NCBI GenBank assembly: GCA_963575645.1
Contig: OY754464.1
Span: forward strand, 75,800,948-75,864,947
DNA length: 64,000 bases
Direction of reading: 5' to 3'
Source of the DNA: Xanthostigma xanthostigma
Taxonomy: Eukaryota > Arthropoda > Insecta > Raphidioptera > Raphidiidae
The position numbers and the translations under genes were made by a program. The notes beneath the pieces were generated by a model, which was not told the DNA's origin, made no database searches, and was given only the letters and a program-made list of their open reading frames with translations. This document shows positions 10,641-21,750 of the stretch, piece after piece (the first letter of the stretch is position 1; each line of letters begins with the position of its first letter).

Positions 10641-11484
10641 TAAGATAGATAGATAGATAATAATTTATTGCTGATCCAATAATTAAAATTGGTTACAAAC
10701 GTCAATTGTATTTGATTGGTTTACAAATCATTTTTGTATGGTGCAGTTTCGAGCAGGAATTTTTTTAGGCAGTTTTTTAGGGAATTTATATTTGCACATT
10801 TTATCAAATTTTGAGGAAGTTTTTCGTATAGTTTATTGCCTTTATATACCTATAGGACATTTTTCGTAAAAAGATGTTCTATGTTTTATAGATAAATTAT
10901 TGTGTCTTGCAATATAGTTTTTAACTTCATTTTTGTTAGTTACCAATAAATTCGAATCGTAAAGAAACGTTATAAGCTCATAGATGTAAACTCCCCAGGA
11001 AGTTAAGATATTTTTATTTTTAAAAATTGCTTTACAGCTTTCTCTAGGCTTTAAGTTGAAAATTAGCCAATTATTATACTTTTCTGGGCTATAAAAACTC
11101 TAACACTGTTTGTGCTGTTTGCCCAAAAAATAATGCCGTATTTTACCGTGGACAATACTAAAGAATAATAAACACTCAATAGTTTGTTGATCTAAATTTC
11201 GTTTTAGATTTCTGATTTGGAAATGAAGAGAATTTAGTTTCTTGCATACAGTATCTACGTGTTCATCCCATTTTAAGGTATTATCCATAAGCAAACCTAA
11301 TATTTTTGTTTTGTTTTGTTCCTTTATTGCTGCATTATTCACAGTAAAATACATATCACTTAATGAGCTATCCCTTTTCAATCTAAAGCGTAGGATGGCT
11401 GTCTTATCAATATTGATCACCAAATGATTTCTTTCGCACCACTTTATAAAGTCTCGGAAAACTTTTTTACTTTATCCTTTAATT
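10641..11484 (-). pseudogene. Non-LTR retrotransposon (LINE) 3' fragment
   Basis: Read on the minus strand, this encodes the end of a LINE reverse transcriptase. From about 11480 leftward it reads VFRDFIKWCERNHLVINIDK, then ILGLLMDNTLKWDEHVDTVC (the usual LG...W..H.. stretch behind the catalytic core). After an internal break comes the C-terminal block ILTSWGVYIYELITF, RHNNLSIKHRTSFYEK, and in another frame KLYEKLPQNL. The catalytic FADD-type motif, the endonuclease and ORF1 are missing, and at least two frame breaks exist, so the copy is dead. It ends in a GATA/TATC microsatellite tail. Jockey/CR1-like by pattern; clade not assigned. It interrupts repeat B. Confidence 0.85.
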
Positions 11485-11645
11485 ATATAAGTTAGTGAAG
11501 ATAGAAAGAGGATGACAAATACTTCACTGGCTAGCTGGCTAGTGGAGCCATAAGGTAGCCGAAAATATAAGCAGTACTAACAATAGAATGACATACTTTA
11601 CTTGCCACTGGCGCTTCCGGGAGACAGAAAAAAGTTTAAAATGTT

Positions 11646-11930
11646 TGACACCTCGAATATGTTCGACATATTCGAGGTGTCAGACATTTTAAATGGTTCA
11701 TATTATTTGTCAGAGAACATTTATTTTAGTGTTTTGGTTGAAGTTTTTAAGCTATCCAATTAAAAAAACAAACAGTATCTGTAAATTTTTTACATGTCGT
11801 CAAAACGACATGTTTCGGAAAACTTAGAGGGAAAACGTCCCAAAATCAAAAAAGTCATAGAGGAAATAGGTGTCAGACTAAGCCTAATGAAGCCATATAC
11901 AAAGTTTGGGGAGTGTATGTGTCTGGCTAT
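11646..11930 (+). repeat. Partial copy of the palindromic element seen at 62558-63281
   Basis: Shares the ACCTCGAATATG / CATATTCGAGGT palindrome, ATGTCGTCAAAACGACATG, and AATGAAGCCATATACAAAG in the same order as 62985-63240. The left half of the element is missing. Confidence 0.75.
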
Positions 11931-12495
11931 TTTTGAGTAGCCCTGGTCAACCACTAATATGTGCAATTTATGAAAAAAACCAAATTCACGGCAGACCATC
12001 CTTTGGCACTTGGTACGTTTGTGAATTTCTTGAGTTGTCGGTACTTGAAGCCGACCCTAGACAAATCAAATCAATATATCATTCGGTTCGGGATATAAAA
12101 AATGGATGATGAACTGCTAAAAGGGTTACAACAGTATGCATGTCGTCAGTTTGCAGCCTTTTTGTTCTACGTGAAATCCCCAGTTAAAACAAACAAACAA
12201 ACAAACGGAGGTATGGGTTTATTCCAGATATTATATATTTGGAACTATTGGTTTTGGCAGCTGATTGCTTTAGCTGTGTGCAAACGCAAGGACACATACT
12301 AAACCATTATAACATTTTTTTATGTCTTATGAATACATACAATAATCGCGCGGGGTGGTTTTTACTTCTTCACAGCACACAGAGAAGAGAGTAAAACAGA
12401 GCGGTTGGTTCTTATGCGCATGTCAATAAGGCGTTTAGAGCGACGCTGTTAAGGTGTGTTTACACGCAACTCATAGATACTGTTAGAGACTTTAA
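11931..12495. other. No recognised feature
   Basis: Short ORFs at 11906-12302 carry no known domain. A short (ACAA)n tract is near 12188-12205. Confidence 0.4.
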
Positions 12496-13104
12496 TTTTT
12501 GACGTGATAACGTCTTATAAATTGATGAATCACCAATCTTATAAACTGATAAAACACCGGCTGCATGCACGAAAAAGTGTAACGTTCCTAACGTAACGTT
12601 CGTAACGCGTAACGTTCCGCCTGACCCTGTGCGTGCTTTTCTCGAAAACGGCCCTAACGATTTGGATGAAATTTACTGAAAAGGGATTTTGGGGGGCAAA
12701 AAATCGTTTTAGCTAGGTCTCATCTCTCGAAAAAATCGTTTTCTTACAAATTTTATCATTATAAAAATCAATTTTTTGACGTATGAAAATACTTAAATAT
12801 TGTAAGTAGGTTTTGGAATTTTATATTATAAACAGTGAAACAATTGTTTTATAAATATTATGACAGCTAATCTTTGAGACTTAAAATAAATACGAAAGAA
12901 AGAAAGTTAAAAAAAAACAATTATATTATATGGTGAGTAATTTAAATAAATGAAATTAACCTAAATTTGAAGCGAAAGATGCAATATCATAGATTCGAAT
13001 TATTATAATTATTATATGTAGAATTTAGGTTATGTATTACGGAATACGTTATCACGTAAAACTATCGTCTGTAAATCGACTTTACAGACAACCAATTTTT
13101 TTTT
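12496..13104 (+). mobile_element. G-family repeat, copy 2 (interior type a)
   Basis: Left end TTTTTGACGTGATAACGTC; right end ACGTTATCACGTAAAACTAT, then a 3' hairpin (CTGTAAATCGACTTTACAG), then CAACCAATTTTT. It has the TAACG minisatellite and an interior nearly identical to the copy at 54954-55568. No coding capacity. Confidence 0.8.
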
Positions 13105-13554
13105 ATTTTAAGATATTGGTTTATTTTGTAAGAATTACGTATTATTTTAAATAACAATAGGCGCATAGCACAACGTTTTCACAGATATTTAAGTCAAAAT
13201 AACCATCCATGTTTTACGACACAATATATCATCTGTTTCTTAAGTGGACTGCATGCAGTGTGTGAATTTTGCAGATTTAAACCAAAAAGGGGTGAATGAT
13301 TTTAATAGATGTTTTTTTTTTTTTTAGTTTATGTAATTGTACACATATTATGGTTAGTTTATAAATATAAGAGAACTTTGAAGATATCACATACTTTAAT
13401 TTTAAGCGTACAGTGGAGAAGTCGTATTATAAATATGTACAAAGTTATTGTATCATTTAGTGTTGTTAAATAAATTACAATTATTTTTCAATACGAAGAA
13501 AATATCATTTCATCATTAACAGATACTGTAACAAAACTTTTCTAGTTCGTGGTG
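13105..13554. other. No recognised feature
   Basis: Very AT-rich with homopolymer runs. Nothing identifiable. Confidence 0.5.
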
Positions 13555-14110
13555 GAAAATATTTATTTACAATAGTGAAACGTTAACAAAACAAATAAAC
13601 AAACAAACACAAAAGTACTTCTCTATAACGAAACAGAAACAAAACAACAATTCTAACTAATAAAATAAAAGAATACAAAGTCACTATTTCTGTACACACA
13701 CAAAAAAAAAAAAAACACTATACAACTATATACACAATATTATTTACAACACAGGAACACACCAAAATTTATTTAGCACACTTATTTATACAGTTCATTT
13801 ATTTATTTATCTCAGCAGTTACCTCAGTATTGGTCACGGTACTGACTCTCAATTTATGTCAGAACTATTTGTCTATTATTAACTCGATGAAGAAAAATGT
13901 ATGTCTCCACTGAGCTATCCCGGTAGTATATGTATGCGCAGGATAGTTCTTTCTTTTTCTTGCATTCATTGTTGTCTGGAATTTGGCAACAAAGCCGCAT
14001 ATTGTTATTGTTGGAACAGTCAAGCCGATTGTTGTTCCACAACAACCCGTGTGTCATTGTTAGAATTACAAGCTGATTGTTGTCCCACAACAATCTGTGT
14101 GTCATTGTGT
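13555..14110 (-). mobile_element. LTR-like segment, minus orientation
   Basis: The right part on the minus strand (13800 down to 13500) matches 950-1535, including the poly(A) signal block and the TTTTGTTACA end. Upstream on the same strand is a doubled unit containing TTGTTGTGG(G/A)ACAACAATC, like a U3 minisatellite. No HSE/TATA arrangement like that at 656-830 is visible, so the upstream halves differ. Confidence 0.4.
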
Positions 14111-14452
14111 CATTGGGGTTTCTGTTTACAATACTTTTGCAGAATTTTTGAAAACTATGGTAGATATGAGAAAAGTCGTTACTATGCGCGAACAGCTGTC
14201 ATTCGTGTTTTTACGTATAACCTCAAATCCGCTTGCTTGGAATGTATCTGTGTTTTTATGTAATTAATAAGTAATTTATTAATGATTGTATTTAATAAGC
14301 GTACTTGCGACCGAGGTATGAAGAAAAATAGTATACATCACACTGGCCGAAAGTTTGATACTTGCACTGCGCGTCATGATGCCCTCGGCTTCGCCTCGAG
14401 TATCATGGGCAAGAATATCAAACTTTCGGCCCTTGTAGTGTAATATACTATT
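14111..14452 (+). mobile_element. Composite hairpin repeat Z, copy 1
   Basis: Body piece ending GCGACCGAGGTATGAAG, followed directly by a hairpin at 14326-14452 with arms AATAGTATACA...CACTGGCCGAAAGTTTGAT and the inverse. Tip CCCTCGGCTTCGCCTCG. Other copies: 16538-16963, 30521-30933, 36888-37490, 52328-52772. Confidence 0.75.
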
Positions 14453-14567
14453 AATACGCCGCGACGGACGTCGTGAAAACACAACTTTGCATAGAATAGG
14501 ACGCTATTGGTACTTTACATACAGTTCAGCGTCACTTCGATATAATTCCATGTGAACTCCACCTTAC

Positions 14568-14640
14568 ATAAAACTATCGGCTTTGAAGCTATAGCGGCAT
14601 AGCATTTGGTGTACATATACATGATGTACCTACCATAGGG
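14568..14640 (+). repeat. Short repeat shared with 18760-18830
   Basis: AGCGGCATAGCATTTG and its flanks recur at 18790-18805. Unknown origin; flanking sequence unassigned. Confidence 0.5.
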
Positions 14641-14685
14641 AACATACTGCAGTATAGTTGGCACTGGTTACTAGCTTGAAAACAG

Positions 14686-15863
14686 CAGAGATATTATGTA
14701 CAAGATACCTTATAAAAAGTATCTAAAATACAAGTTACAAGATACTTTCAAGTTAAGTATTAGAATATCAGATACAAGATACTTTTGGAAATGGTATTTG
14801 AAATACTTATCTATAGATACAAAATACGTATTATCTAAATACTTTTTTTAAATAAGTTACTTTTTGAAAACATATTTTTATTATTCTTCGGTAAAACTTA
14901 AGGTTTATTTAGCTTATTACATACATTTTTAATTTAACGTTTCGACCTCCTTTCGGAAATCGTCTTCAAAAATGAAAATTATTTAATAAACCGCGACAAA
15001 TAGCCGTAAATAAGTAGTTTTGGGATTAAATATAATGAACACCAAAAAACACTTCGATATCTTAAGCCTTCTTAAACAACAAATTATTGTATTAAACACC
15101 AAAAAATATTAAACATGTACCAAACAAAGAAACTCTAATTTTACAACATTGTTAGCTATTATAGTAGCGAGACATTTTATGTTATCATTTCAAATTAATT
15201 AAATTTAAATGGGGGTTTTAATGTTGGTGATCATTTACTATTTTCACAATAAAATATGGCGCGTCAGGTAAACGTAACTAGACGATGATGAAATGTAAAA
15301 AAATAGTAAAAGTAAATACATAGTAAAAGTATTTCAGTAAAGTTAGTATTTACAAAATACTAAGATATCAAAAGAATGTATATCTAAATACAAGATGCAA
15401 AATGCTAGTTTAAAAAAGTATTTCAGATACAAGACCGAGCGAGGTGGCGTACCGGTGAGAGCACTAGACTCGCATTCGGGAGGTTCCGGGTTCGAATCCC
15501 GGTGGGGGCAGATGTGGCTGGGACTTTTTCCCACTGCCTCTCGTCGTGAAACGGTTATTCCTGTACCGGCAATCTTGTTGAGGTTTTGCATGGTTTCCCT
15601 CAACAATTCCAGATAAATATCGAGATGATTCCTTATTCAAGGCCATGACCAATTACCTTTCAAACTCCTATGCTTAAAATTTCCCTACCTTATCCTAATG
15701 TCCTAAAATGCCTTCACTTGCAGATGGAAAATAGTATCAAGAAACGGACGTTAAACGCATTATTGTTATTATTATTTCAGATACAAGATGAAAATACGTA
15801 TTTGTATCTTTTATCTGTATTTCAAATAGGTACTAATTGTATCTAAGATAAGTCACATCTCTG
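14686..15863. mobile_element. hAT-type element with degraded AGATACAAGATACTT interior
   Basis: Ends CAGAGAT and ATCTCTG. The flanks GAAAACAG (14678-14685) and GGAAACAG (15864-15871) match at 7 of 8 positions, as in a hAT target duplication. The interior is full of GATACAAGATAC-type blocks and has no transposase. A SINE at 15435-15772 was inserted later. Confidence 0.75.
15435..15772 (+). mobile_element. tRNA-derived SINE
   Basis: Full-length SINE with a 16-bp perfect target duplication, TATTTCAGATACAAGA at 15419-15434 and 15773-15788. The head (CCGAGCGAGGTGGC, B box GGGTTCGAATCCC at 15488-15500) is tRNA-like, the body is non-coding, and the tail is an ATT-rich repeat after ACGTTAAACGCATTATT. 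Bodies without the head recur at 38475-38705 and 41040-41250. The intact duplication shows it is younger than the hAT element that holds it. Confidence 0.9.
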
Positions 15864-16537
15864 GGAAACAGTAACCTAGAATTTTGTACACTTGAAAAAA
15901 ATATCCAGTGAATAAATGTTTTGAAACATCGCGTTTGGTTGGGAGTAAAACCGTGCGACTGGCGCGACACTTTTATGGGAAGAGTTTTATGAGACACCGT
16001 TACGTTTGTTTGCGTTGGATTAAAAATGACTTTAGTCGAAGGCGACATCTAGATAACAGGTCGAAGTTGAGTTTTTTAGTTAATAGTATTTCGTTAGATG
16101 GCAGCGTGTAACGCTTGCTGTGTGTATGCGTTGGATTGTAACATGGCTTTTGGTGACGGGAACATCTAACTGAGACTTATTAGTTACTAGAATAGTCACT
16201 TAAGTGGCGCTGCCAGTAACTTAAAGTTGCAGTGTCCATAGGGCTTTAGGAATTGTCCGTAGGCTTTGTAACATAAAGTTGGATTTGGAAAGCTTATGTT
16301 TTACATCTGCTAGGTATCCCACGACGGCTCCTAACTTTTTTGATAGTTCGAAAAAAATTTGCGGCCAAAAAGTATGAACGTTTTCATTGATACAATACGT
16401 ACCTTGTAGTTCAGTTCACTGCATAGGTGTGTTAAGCCGGCCATACACTATGAATTTTGCATGACAACCTTCTTGATCGACAGTAAAGATTGATTGTGTG
16501 TTGGTTTGAATAATGATCGACATGATTGTCAATCTCT
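15864..16537. other. Mostly unassigned
   Basis: Contains ATCTGCTAGGTATCCCACGA near 16305-16325, resembling ATCTGCCAGGCGTCTCACGA at 50725-50745. Short ORFs have no domains. Confidence 0.4.
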
Positions 16538-16963
16538 CAAAATAGTATACGCCACACTGGCCGAAAGTTTGATATTCTTGCACTGCGTGCCATGATGCCC
16601 GAGGTGAAGTCGACGGGCATCGATCATGACGCGCAGTGCAAGATATCAAACTTTCGGTCAGTATACTATTTTCCTCATACCTCGGTCGTTAGTACGGTTA
16701 TTAAATACATTAATTAATTAATTACTTATTAATTACGTAAAAACGCAGATGACAGCTGTACGCGACTATTAGCTAAAATGCAAAAGGGTTGCTATGGAAA
16801 CGACATCTAAACAACAGTTGACAGGTTATTTTCTTTACTGCCACCCGAACGTACGCACTTCCCGCATCAGTGCGTGTAATCCCCACCAATGCGTAAATGT
16901 TAGACTTTCTGCCTTACAATTAATGCCGAAAGTATCTACTTTCGATCGAGGTATGAAGAAAAA
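16538..16963 (-). mobile_element. Composite hairpin repeat Z, copy 2
   Basis: Reverse orientation: the hairpin at 16541-16670 comes first, then the body from CTCATACCTCGGTCG to TCGATCGAGGTATGAAG, whose ends are inverted repeats. It shows the body and the hairpin travel as one unit. Confidence 0.8.
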
Positions 16964-17456
16964 GTTATTATAGATTCTAAACAAGGTACAGCTAGTTGAT
17001 TAAATAAATATTGTTCACATATTTAATACCCTGTATATTCAAAGATCGGGAGAAAGACTTAAACACTACGGTGCAGACATATATACGTCTGTCTCACTTA
17101 TTGTACTCCGAGTGTCTTGCACAAGTCTGTGAATGAATGCGCGTCAGTTTGCACATGGAAGTTCGGAACTAAGCTGTGAAAGGGAGGTGGCTTGCTCTAT
17201 TCCACTTACTAATTGCCCCACTTTCAGACGCGAGACTTGCGCACAACGGGTCAAGTAAAAAGAAAGAGGTAGAAAAGTAGTCATTTGCTGTCTCACTTCA
17301 TGGGCCACGATTCCACTTACTTTCACTAGCAATATAGAAGTTATTAAATATATGATATTGTTATTCTTTTTCTTTGACCTTGTATTCGGTTCTAGTAAAC
17401 TACTGACAGCGAGTTTAAGGGTCGTTGCCACTGTCATTGCAGTGAGAACACAACCT
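16964..17456. other. No recognised feature
   Basis: Unique-looking sequence. A 97-codon minus-strand ORF at 17144-17437 has no recognisable domain. Could be host sequence. Confidence 0.4.
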
Positions 17457-18756
17457 AAAGCGGCCTACACACCTTGACACAAGCCGCAATGCAGGCAGCG
17501 ACTCTTATGTTTCATGATGCAAGTAGCAGTGTGTGTAGTACTGAATCACGTATTTGGCATCAGCTGTTGCGGCTTGCAGCGATGCAGAGTCTGGAATCCC
17601 ATTTTGGTCGGCGAGCCACGAAGCCGAGTCGGTGATGCTGATGCAAGTTTCAGCGTGTATAGAGTTGCGTCGATGCCAAGACGATATTAATTTATTTTCC
17701 CGCGCCATTTTAGAGGTTACTTTGTTGTTTGTGTGTGTAAATTCCATGATGGAAAGTGATCGTGTATTTTGGGAAGAGTTCATAAACATTTATCGTCTTT
17801 GGAATACAAATGTACTTTTAGCTCTTCCAATAAAGCATTTGAATAACGCTTTCTTTCTATAAACCATCTTTTTGACCATTTTCTTTTTCTTTTATGGAGT
17901 ATAGCGGTCCCCTCCGGTTTCACCCGGGTGTAAAAGAACGAATGGGGAAGGGAGGAACATGAGTACACACATTCATCTTAGTTTACCGAGATGAATGTTG
18001 TGTCCAAATTTCATGATGACGGAGTTACCGTTCAAAAGTTTTTGTCGATAAAAAGCAGTATTTATACTTTTTTTAACTAATATTATTTTTTAATTAATTA
18101 AATAAAATTTAAATGTAAGCCTTAGAAGAAAGCAATGTAGAAAGTAAAAAAAATAAAATAAAAATATATTCGCCTATTGTAGAGCTCGAACTCACGACCC
18201 TGATATTGACAGTCGTGTGCTCTACCGATTGAGCTAGCCGGCGTTGTATTCTCGCAACGCAAATTTGAGTATATTTAGTTAGTGCATTTCACCTGAATAG
18301 AAGCTTATTTTTGAGATACATTTTGCAACATTTTTCATTAATGCTCCGCTCGTAATGGTCGTAGCCTGATTTTATATAGCCTATAGCCTGCCTCGATAAA
18401 TAGGCTATCCAACAAAAAATATTTTTTTCAATTTGAACCAGTAGTTCCGGAGATTAGCGCGTTCAAAAAAACAAACAAACAAACTCTCCAGCTTTATATA
18501 TTAGTATAGACTATAGACTATAGAGAGTGCCCTAACTACTGCTAATAAAACTGGTGTTGCAAAACGTACCTCATTTTATTCGTCAAGCACTAGGTACCTA
18601 GAAAATAACTTAACCTACTGTTCTTGTGTTGCATGAACATGGAGTCGATTCAGGCATCGCAATAGGTTTCGATTTAAGTAGGCGTTTATGCAACTGATGC
18701 AAGTTTCATGAAACATAGAGTCGATGCCTGCAGTATCAAGGTGTGTAGGCCGCTTT
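17457..18756. mobile_element. 1.3-kb TIR element
   Basis: Ends are inverted repeats AAAGCGGCCTACACACCTTG / CAAGGTGTGTAGGCCGCTTT. The interior near both ends has GATGCAAGTTTCA blocks. A Helitron-like repeat sits inside at 17900-18510. No transposase. Superfamily undecided. Confidence 0.75.
17900..18510 (-). mobile_element. Helitron-like repeat with tRNA-Lys-like insert
   Basis: Minus strand runs from TATACTAATATATAAAGCTG to CACCCGGGTGAAACCGG near 17920. At 18171-18242 (minus) lies a 72-base tRNA-Lys-like sequence with GGCTAGCTCAATCGGTAGAG and GAGTTCGAGC. Its anticodon loop reads CTGTCAA (GTC triplet) and the anticodon stem is mismatched, so it is a pseudo-tRNA or Pol III head. A sister copy is at 57602-58191. 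Confidence 0.75.
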
Positions 18757-18779
18757 ACACAAAACCATCGGCTACGAAG

Positions 18780-19353
18780 CTGGTACAGCGGCATAGCATT
18801 TGTTGTGTGTATATGACGTAGCACAGACAGCATAGCGCGGCATAGCTTAGCGGCGCGGGCGCCACTCATGCGACCCGGGCTTCGGCAGAGTGTTGGCTGT
18901 CAGTCGACGCCTTGTATCCGTATTGTTAACAACGACGCGGTAATACGACGCTATAGTTCGCAAGCGCCTCGTCCAAGTGTCGCGGTCTCTAACACTGTCG
19001 GTATGTGACGCGTTACTTTACCGATCCAGTGATCTGAAGTTACCGCGTGACTTTCGTCTGCTCAAAATTCGTATGTTTACACGCACATAGTGCCGTGAAA
19101 ACTTTGACACTGTCAACACAAAACTTTAAAACCTTTGAACAACTATTTACGTTTGGTATCAGTTTAAAAGCTGTCAATATTAGAGTTTGTCTAATAGTGA
19201 AGTGTAACCAAGTATTTACCTTTAGCAGTAAGGTTTTAGTGCTTTTGCTGTATAGAAAGTGATTGTTTAATTGTTGCTCCGTGATTTTTAAAAGTGTGCT
19301 TTAAATACATTTTTGGTGAACGGTATAATCGTCAGTTTTTCTTCGATACAGGT
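18780..19353 (+). promoter_or_regulatory. CpG-dense stretch ending at a splice-donor-like site
   Basis: From about 18830 to 19015 CpG is strikingly frequent (for example GCGCGGCATAGC, GGCGCGGGCGCC, GACGCGG) against an AT-rich background. Downstream sequence runs without recognised repeats to ATACAG|GTATGT at about 19349, a good splice donor. A host promoter with a 5' UTR exon on the plus strand is possible. There is no TATA box and no coding ORF, so this is only a candidate. Confidence 0.35.
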
Positions 19354-19920
19354 ATGTAAAAAATAGAAGTTTCGATAGTTTTTTAATGTATACCCGAAGA
19401 AATAAGAGTGGTGAAAAATTAATGGTGTATATTATTTCTATTTTCAGTTTAGTTGTGGGTATTTTTGTGTGGAAAATTAAAGAATATTTAAAAAAGTGTT
19501 TATTTTTTTTAATAAAATGTTATAGATAAAACTGCATATTGCAACATAGGCTTTACAATTTATTTCTTGAGATTACAAAATAATAGTGCAACTTGAAAAA
19601 AAAGTGTGAGATTTATTGATCGTTTGATAACTTTGTACTGAGATAAGAATGAAAAAAAAACCTTTTACGTCTCTGATTTATTGCTAAATTAAAATTAAAA
19701 AAAAAAAATAGGCAGTCCTTTTATTTGGTTTCGTTAATTGTTATTATAATTTTCAAGTATCTTTGAATGTTATTGAAAAAAAAAAAGATTATATTTAGGC
19801 CGTGATTATTTTAATTAAAACCAATTTGGTGTAATAGTTCGTAATTAATAATAGTGTTCAGTGAATGAAAAGGCTAAAGATTGGATTTGTGATGTTGATT
19901 TTTTTGTGATATTAACTGAA
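19354..19920. other. No recognised feature
   Basis: Very AT-rich with A and T runs. Would be intron if the donor at about 19349 is real. Confidence 0.4.
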
Positions 19921-19934
19921 AAATAATTCAAATA

Positions 19935-20988
19935 ATATAGTAAGTTGTTGTTTTTAGAGGAAGAAGGATCATAGAAAACTATCAAGACGAAATTTTTATT
20001 TTTCGCAACGTTTCGTGTTGTAATTAACACTTCATCAGGCGATCTACAAAACATTAATAATAATGAATCACACAAATAACTACAAAATCGTTACAACCTT
20101 ATCTTAACCTTACCATAAAATACTAGATCTTGACATAGTCAAAATAAAAATATTATTGTCATATCGTAATGTAAGTTGAAATAATGTTGGACAAGATTCT
20201 TGCATCAATGAAATAATAAATTAAAACCAATCTTCGATTGTGTTTTTGAACATAAAAATGTATAATGATGTCTTGCTAGAATATATCAATTAACCACATG
20301 TTTTACTGTCTTATATTTTTTGTTTTACGAATGAAATTGACATTGAAAATAAAATGCAATTATTGCCATCTGTGTGCATATGACCTAACTAATAGCCACT
20401 GTTATATTCAAAAAACACTGTTATATTTAAAGAAACCTTATTAAGTAGCAATAAATAAAATTATCGACCACCCCCCAGACAACATACTATCCACAATTCA
20501 TCAAATTACAAAGTTTTTGTAATTTAACGAATTGCCAACAATACATCGTCCGAAAAACTAGTCGATAATATTATTAATGAGTTCATATCAGACGTTAATC
20601 AAAGATTTGTCTTATTAAGTAACAATCAAGTTAGCATACTACTAATTATGAATCAACATTTGTCATCTATTAATTCCAATGGTCTAAATGTACTGAAAAA
20701 GAAGTAAGAATAAAATAAAAATAAAAATAAAATTGGAATTAAAAGATGACAAAAGCTAATTTACAAAATAACCTACTAACATTCATAAATCTCGTATGCT
20801 TAATCTATCTGACATTACGTTTTTTCTTTTTATATTCATCCAATAAGCCATTATACAAACAATTTAGGTTATTTGTGTCTGTTTTTTGATTTACGGTATC
20901 ATTTAAGTAAATATGGACCATTTCACTGATATTCCTTTTTAAATAGTTGGATTCTCTGTCTAATATCCGCACATTGTTAAAATCAAAT
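19935..20988 (-). repeat. Left inverted arm of the PLE
   Basis: Reverse complement of 21567-22620. It contains the C-terminal coding end, the 3' UTR and the CTGATGA...GAAACG motif on the minus strand (20005-20040). Both arms are 1,054 bases long. Confidence 0.92.
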
Positions 20989-21750
20989 TGGTATAATAAA
21001 CCGACCAGTTCAGGACGGTTACTTAATTATTTGTCGAACCACCCGGCATCGCAAAAAATATCAGTTGCACTAGGCCTGCTGCATCGAGCTATAAATTTAA
21101 GTCATAGTGATTATCATCAGGAAAATATGAACCGAGTGAGAATGCTACTTAAGAATAATAACTACCCTAGTTCATTCATCAACATCTGCATTGATAAGTT
21201 CAATATGAATAAAAATAAGACGGGGAAAAAAGAAAGTAAGGAAAATAAGCACTTCAGGTTTCCTTACGTAGAGGGTTTGTCATCAGATATTTCGAGGGTG
21301 TTTGTTAAAACTGAGTGGAAACTGGCAAGCTATAACTTGAAGACTATTGGTAACATACACTCAAAGTTAAAAGACAATACTGAAATAGGTCTGAGTTCTG
21401 AATTAATATATGGTGTCCCATGTAGCTGCAAAAAATTGTATGTCGGACAAACTAGACAATGGTTAAAAAACAGAATAAATCAGCATAGATTGGACTGCAG
21501 AGTGATACATATGCTAAAACCTGAACAAACAGCCTTGGCCAGACACCATTTTAAAACTGGACACGTATTTGATTTTAACAATGTGCGGATATTAGACAGA
21601 GAATCCAACTATTTAAAAAGGAATATCAGTGAAATGGTCCATATTTACTTAAATGATACCGTAAATCAAAAAACAGACACAAATAACCTAAATTGTTTGT
21701 ATAATGGCTTATTGGATGAATATAAAAAGAAAAAACGTAATGTCAGATAG
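20947..21750 (+). pseudogene. PLE ORF 3' part with GIY-YIG endonuclease domain
   Basis: 267 codons. Residues 14-75 (WYNKPTSSGR, then LGLLHRAINLSH) match the end of the PLE reverse transcriptase region and the linker after it. Residues 153-235 are the GIY-YIG endonuclease domain: GVPCSCKKLYVGQT, then NRINQH, ARHHFKTGH, FDFNNVRIL, and the Glu in ISEMVHI. The C-x-C and H-rich spacing fit the PLE subtype. The RT palm with its catalytic aspartates is missing. The first 14 codons come from the antisense strand of the left arm, so the apparent start is an accident of the inverted junction at 20988. In an active element the domain nicks target DNA to prime reverse transcription. Here it is a remnant, although the domain itself is unbroken. 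Confidence 0.9.

Noticed and set aside
16964..17456. Protein-coding exon on the minus strand (97 codons at 17144-17437)
   Set aside because: No domain, biased composition and no paralogue. Left as unassigned.
18171..18242. Functional tRNA gene (Lys-like)
   Set aside because: The anticodon stem is mismatched, the triplet does not fit the body, and the sequence recurs inside a dispersed repeat at 57856-57927.
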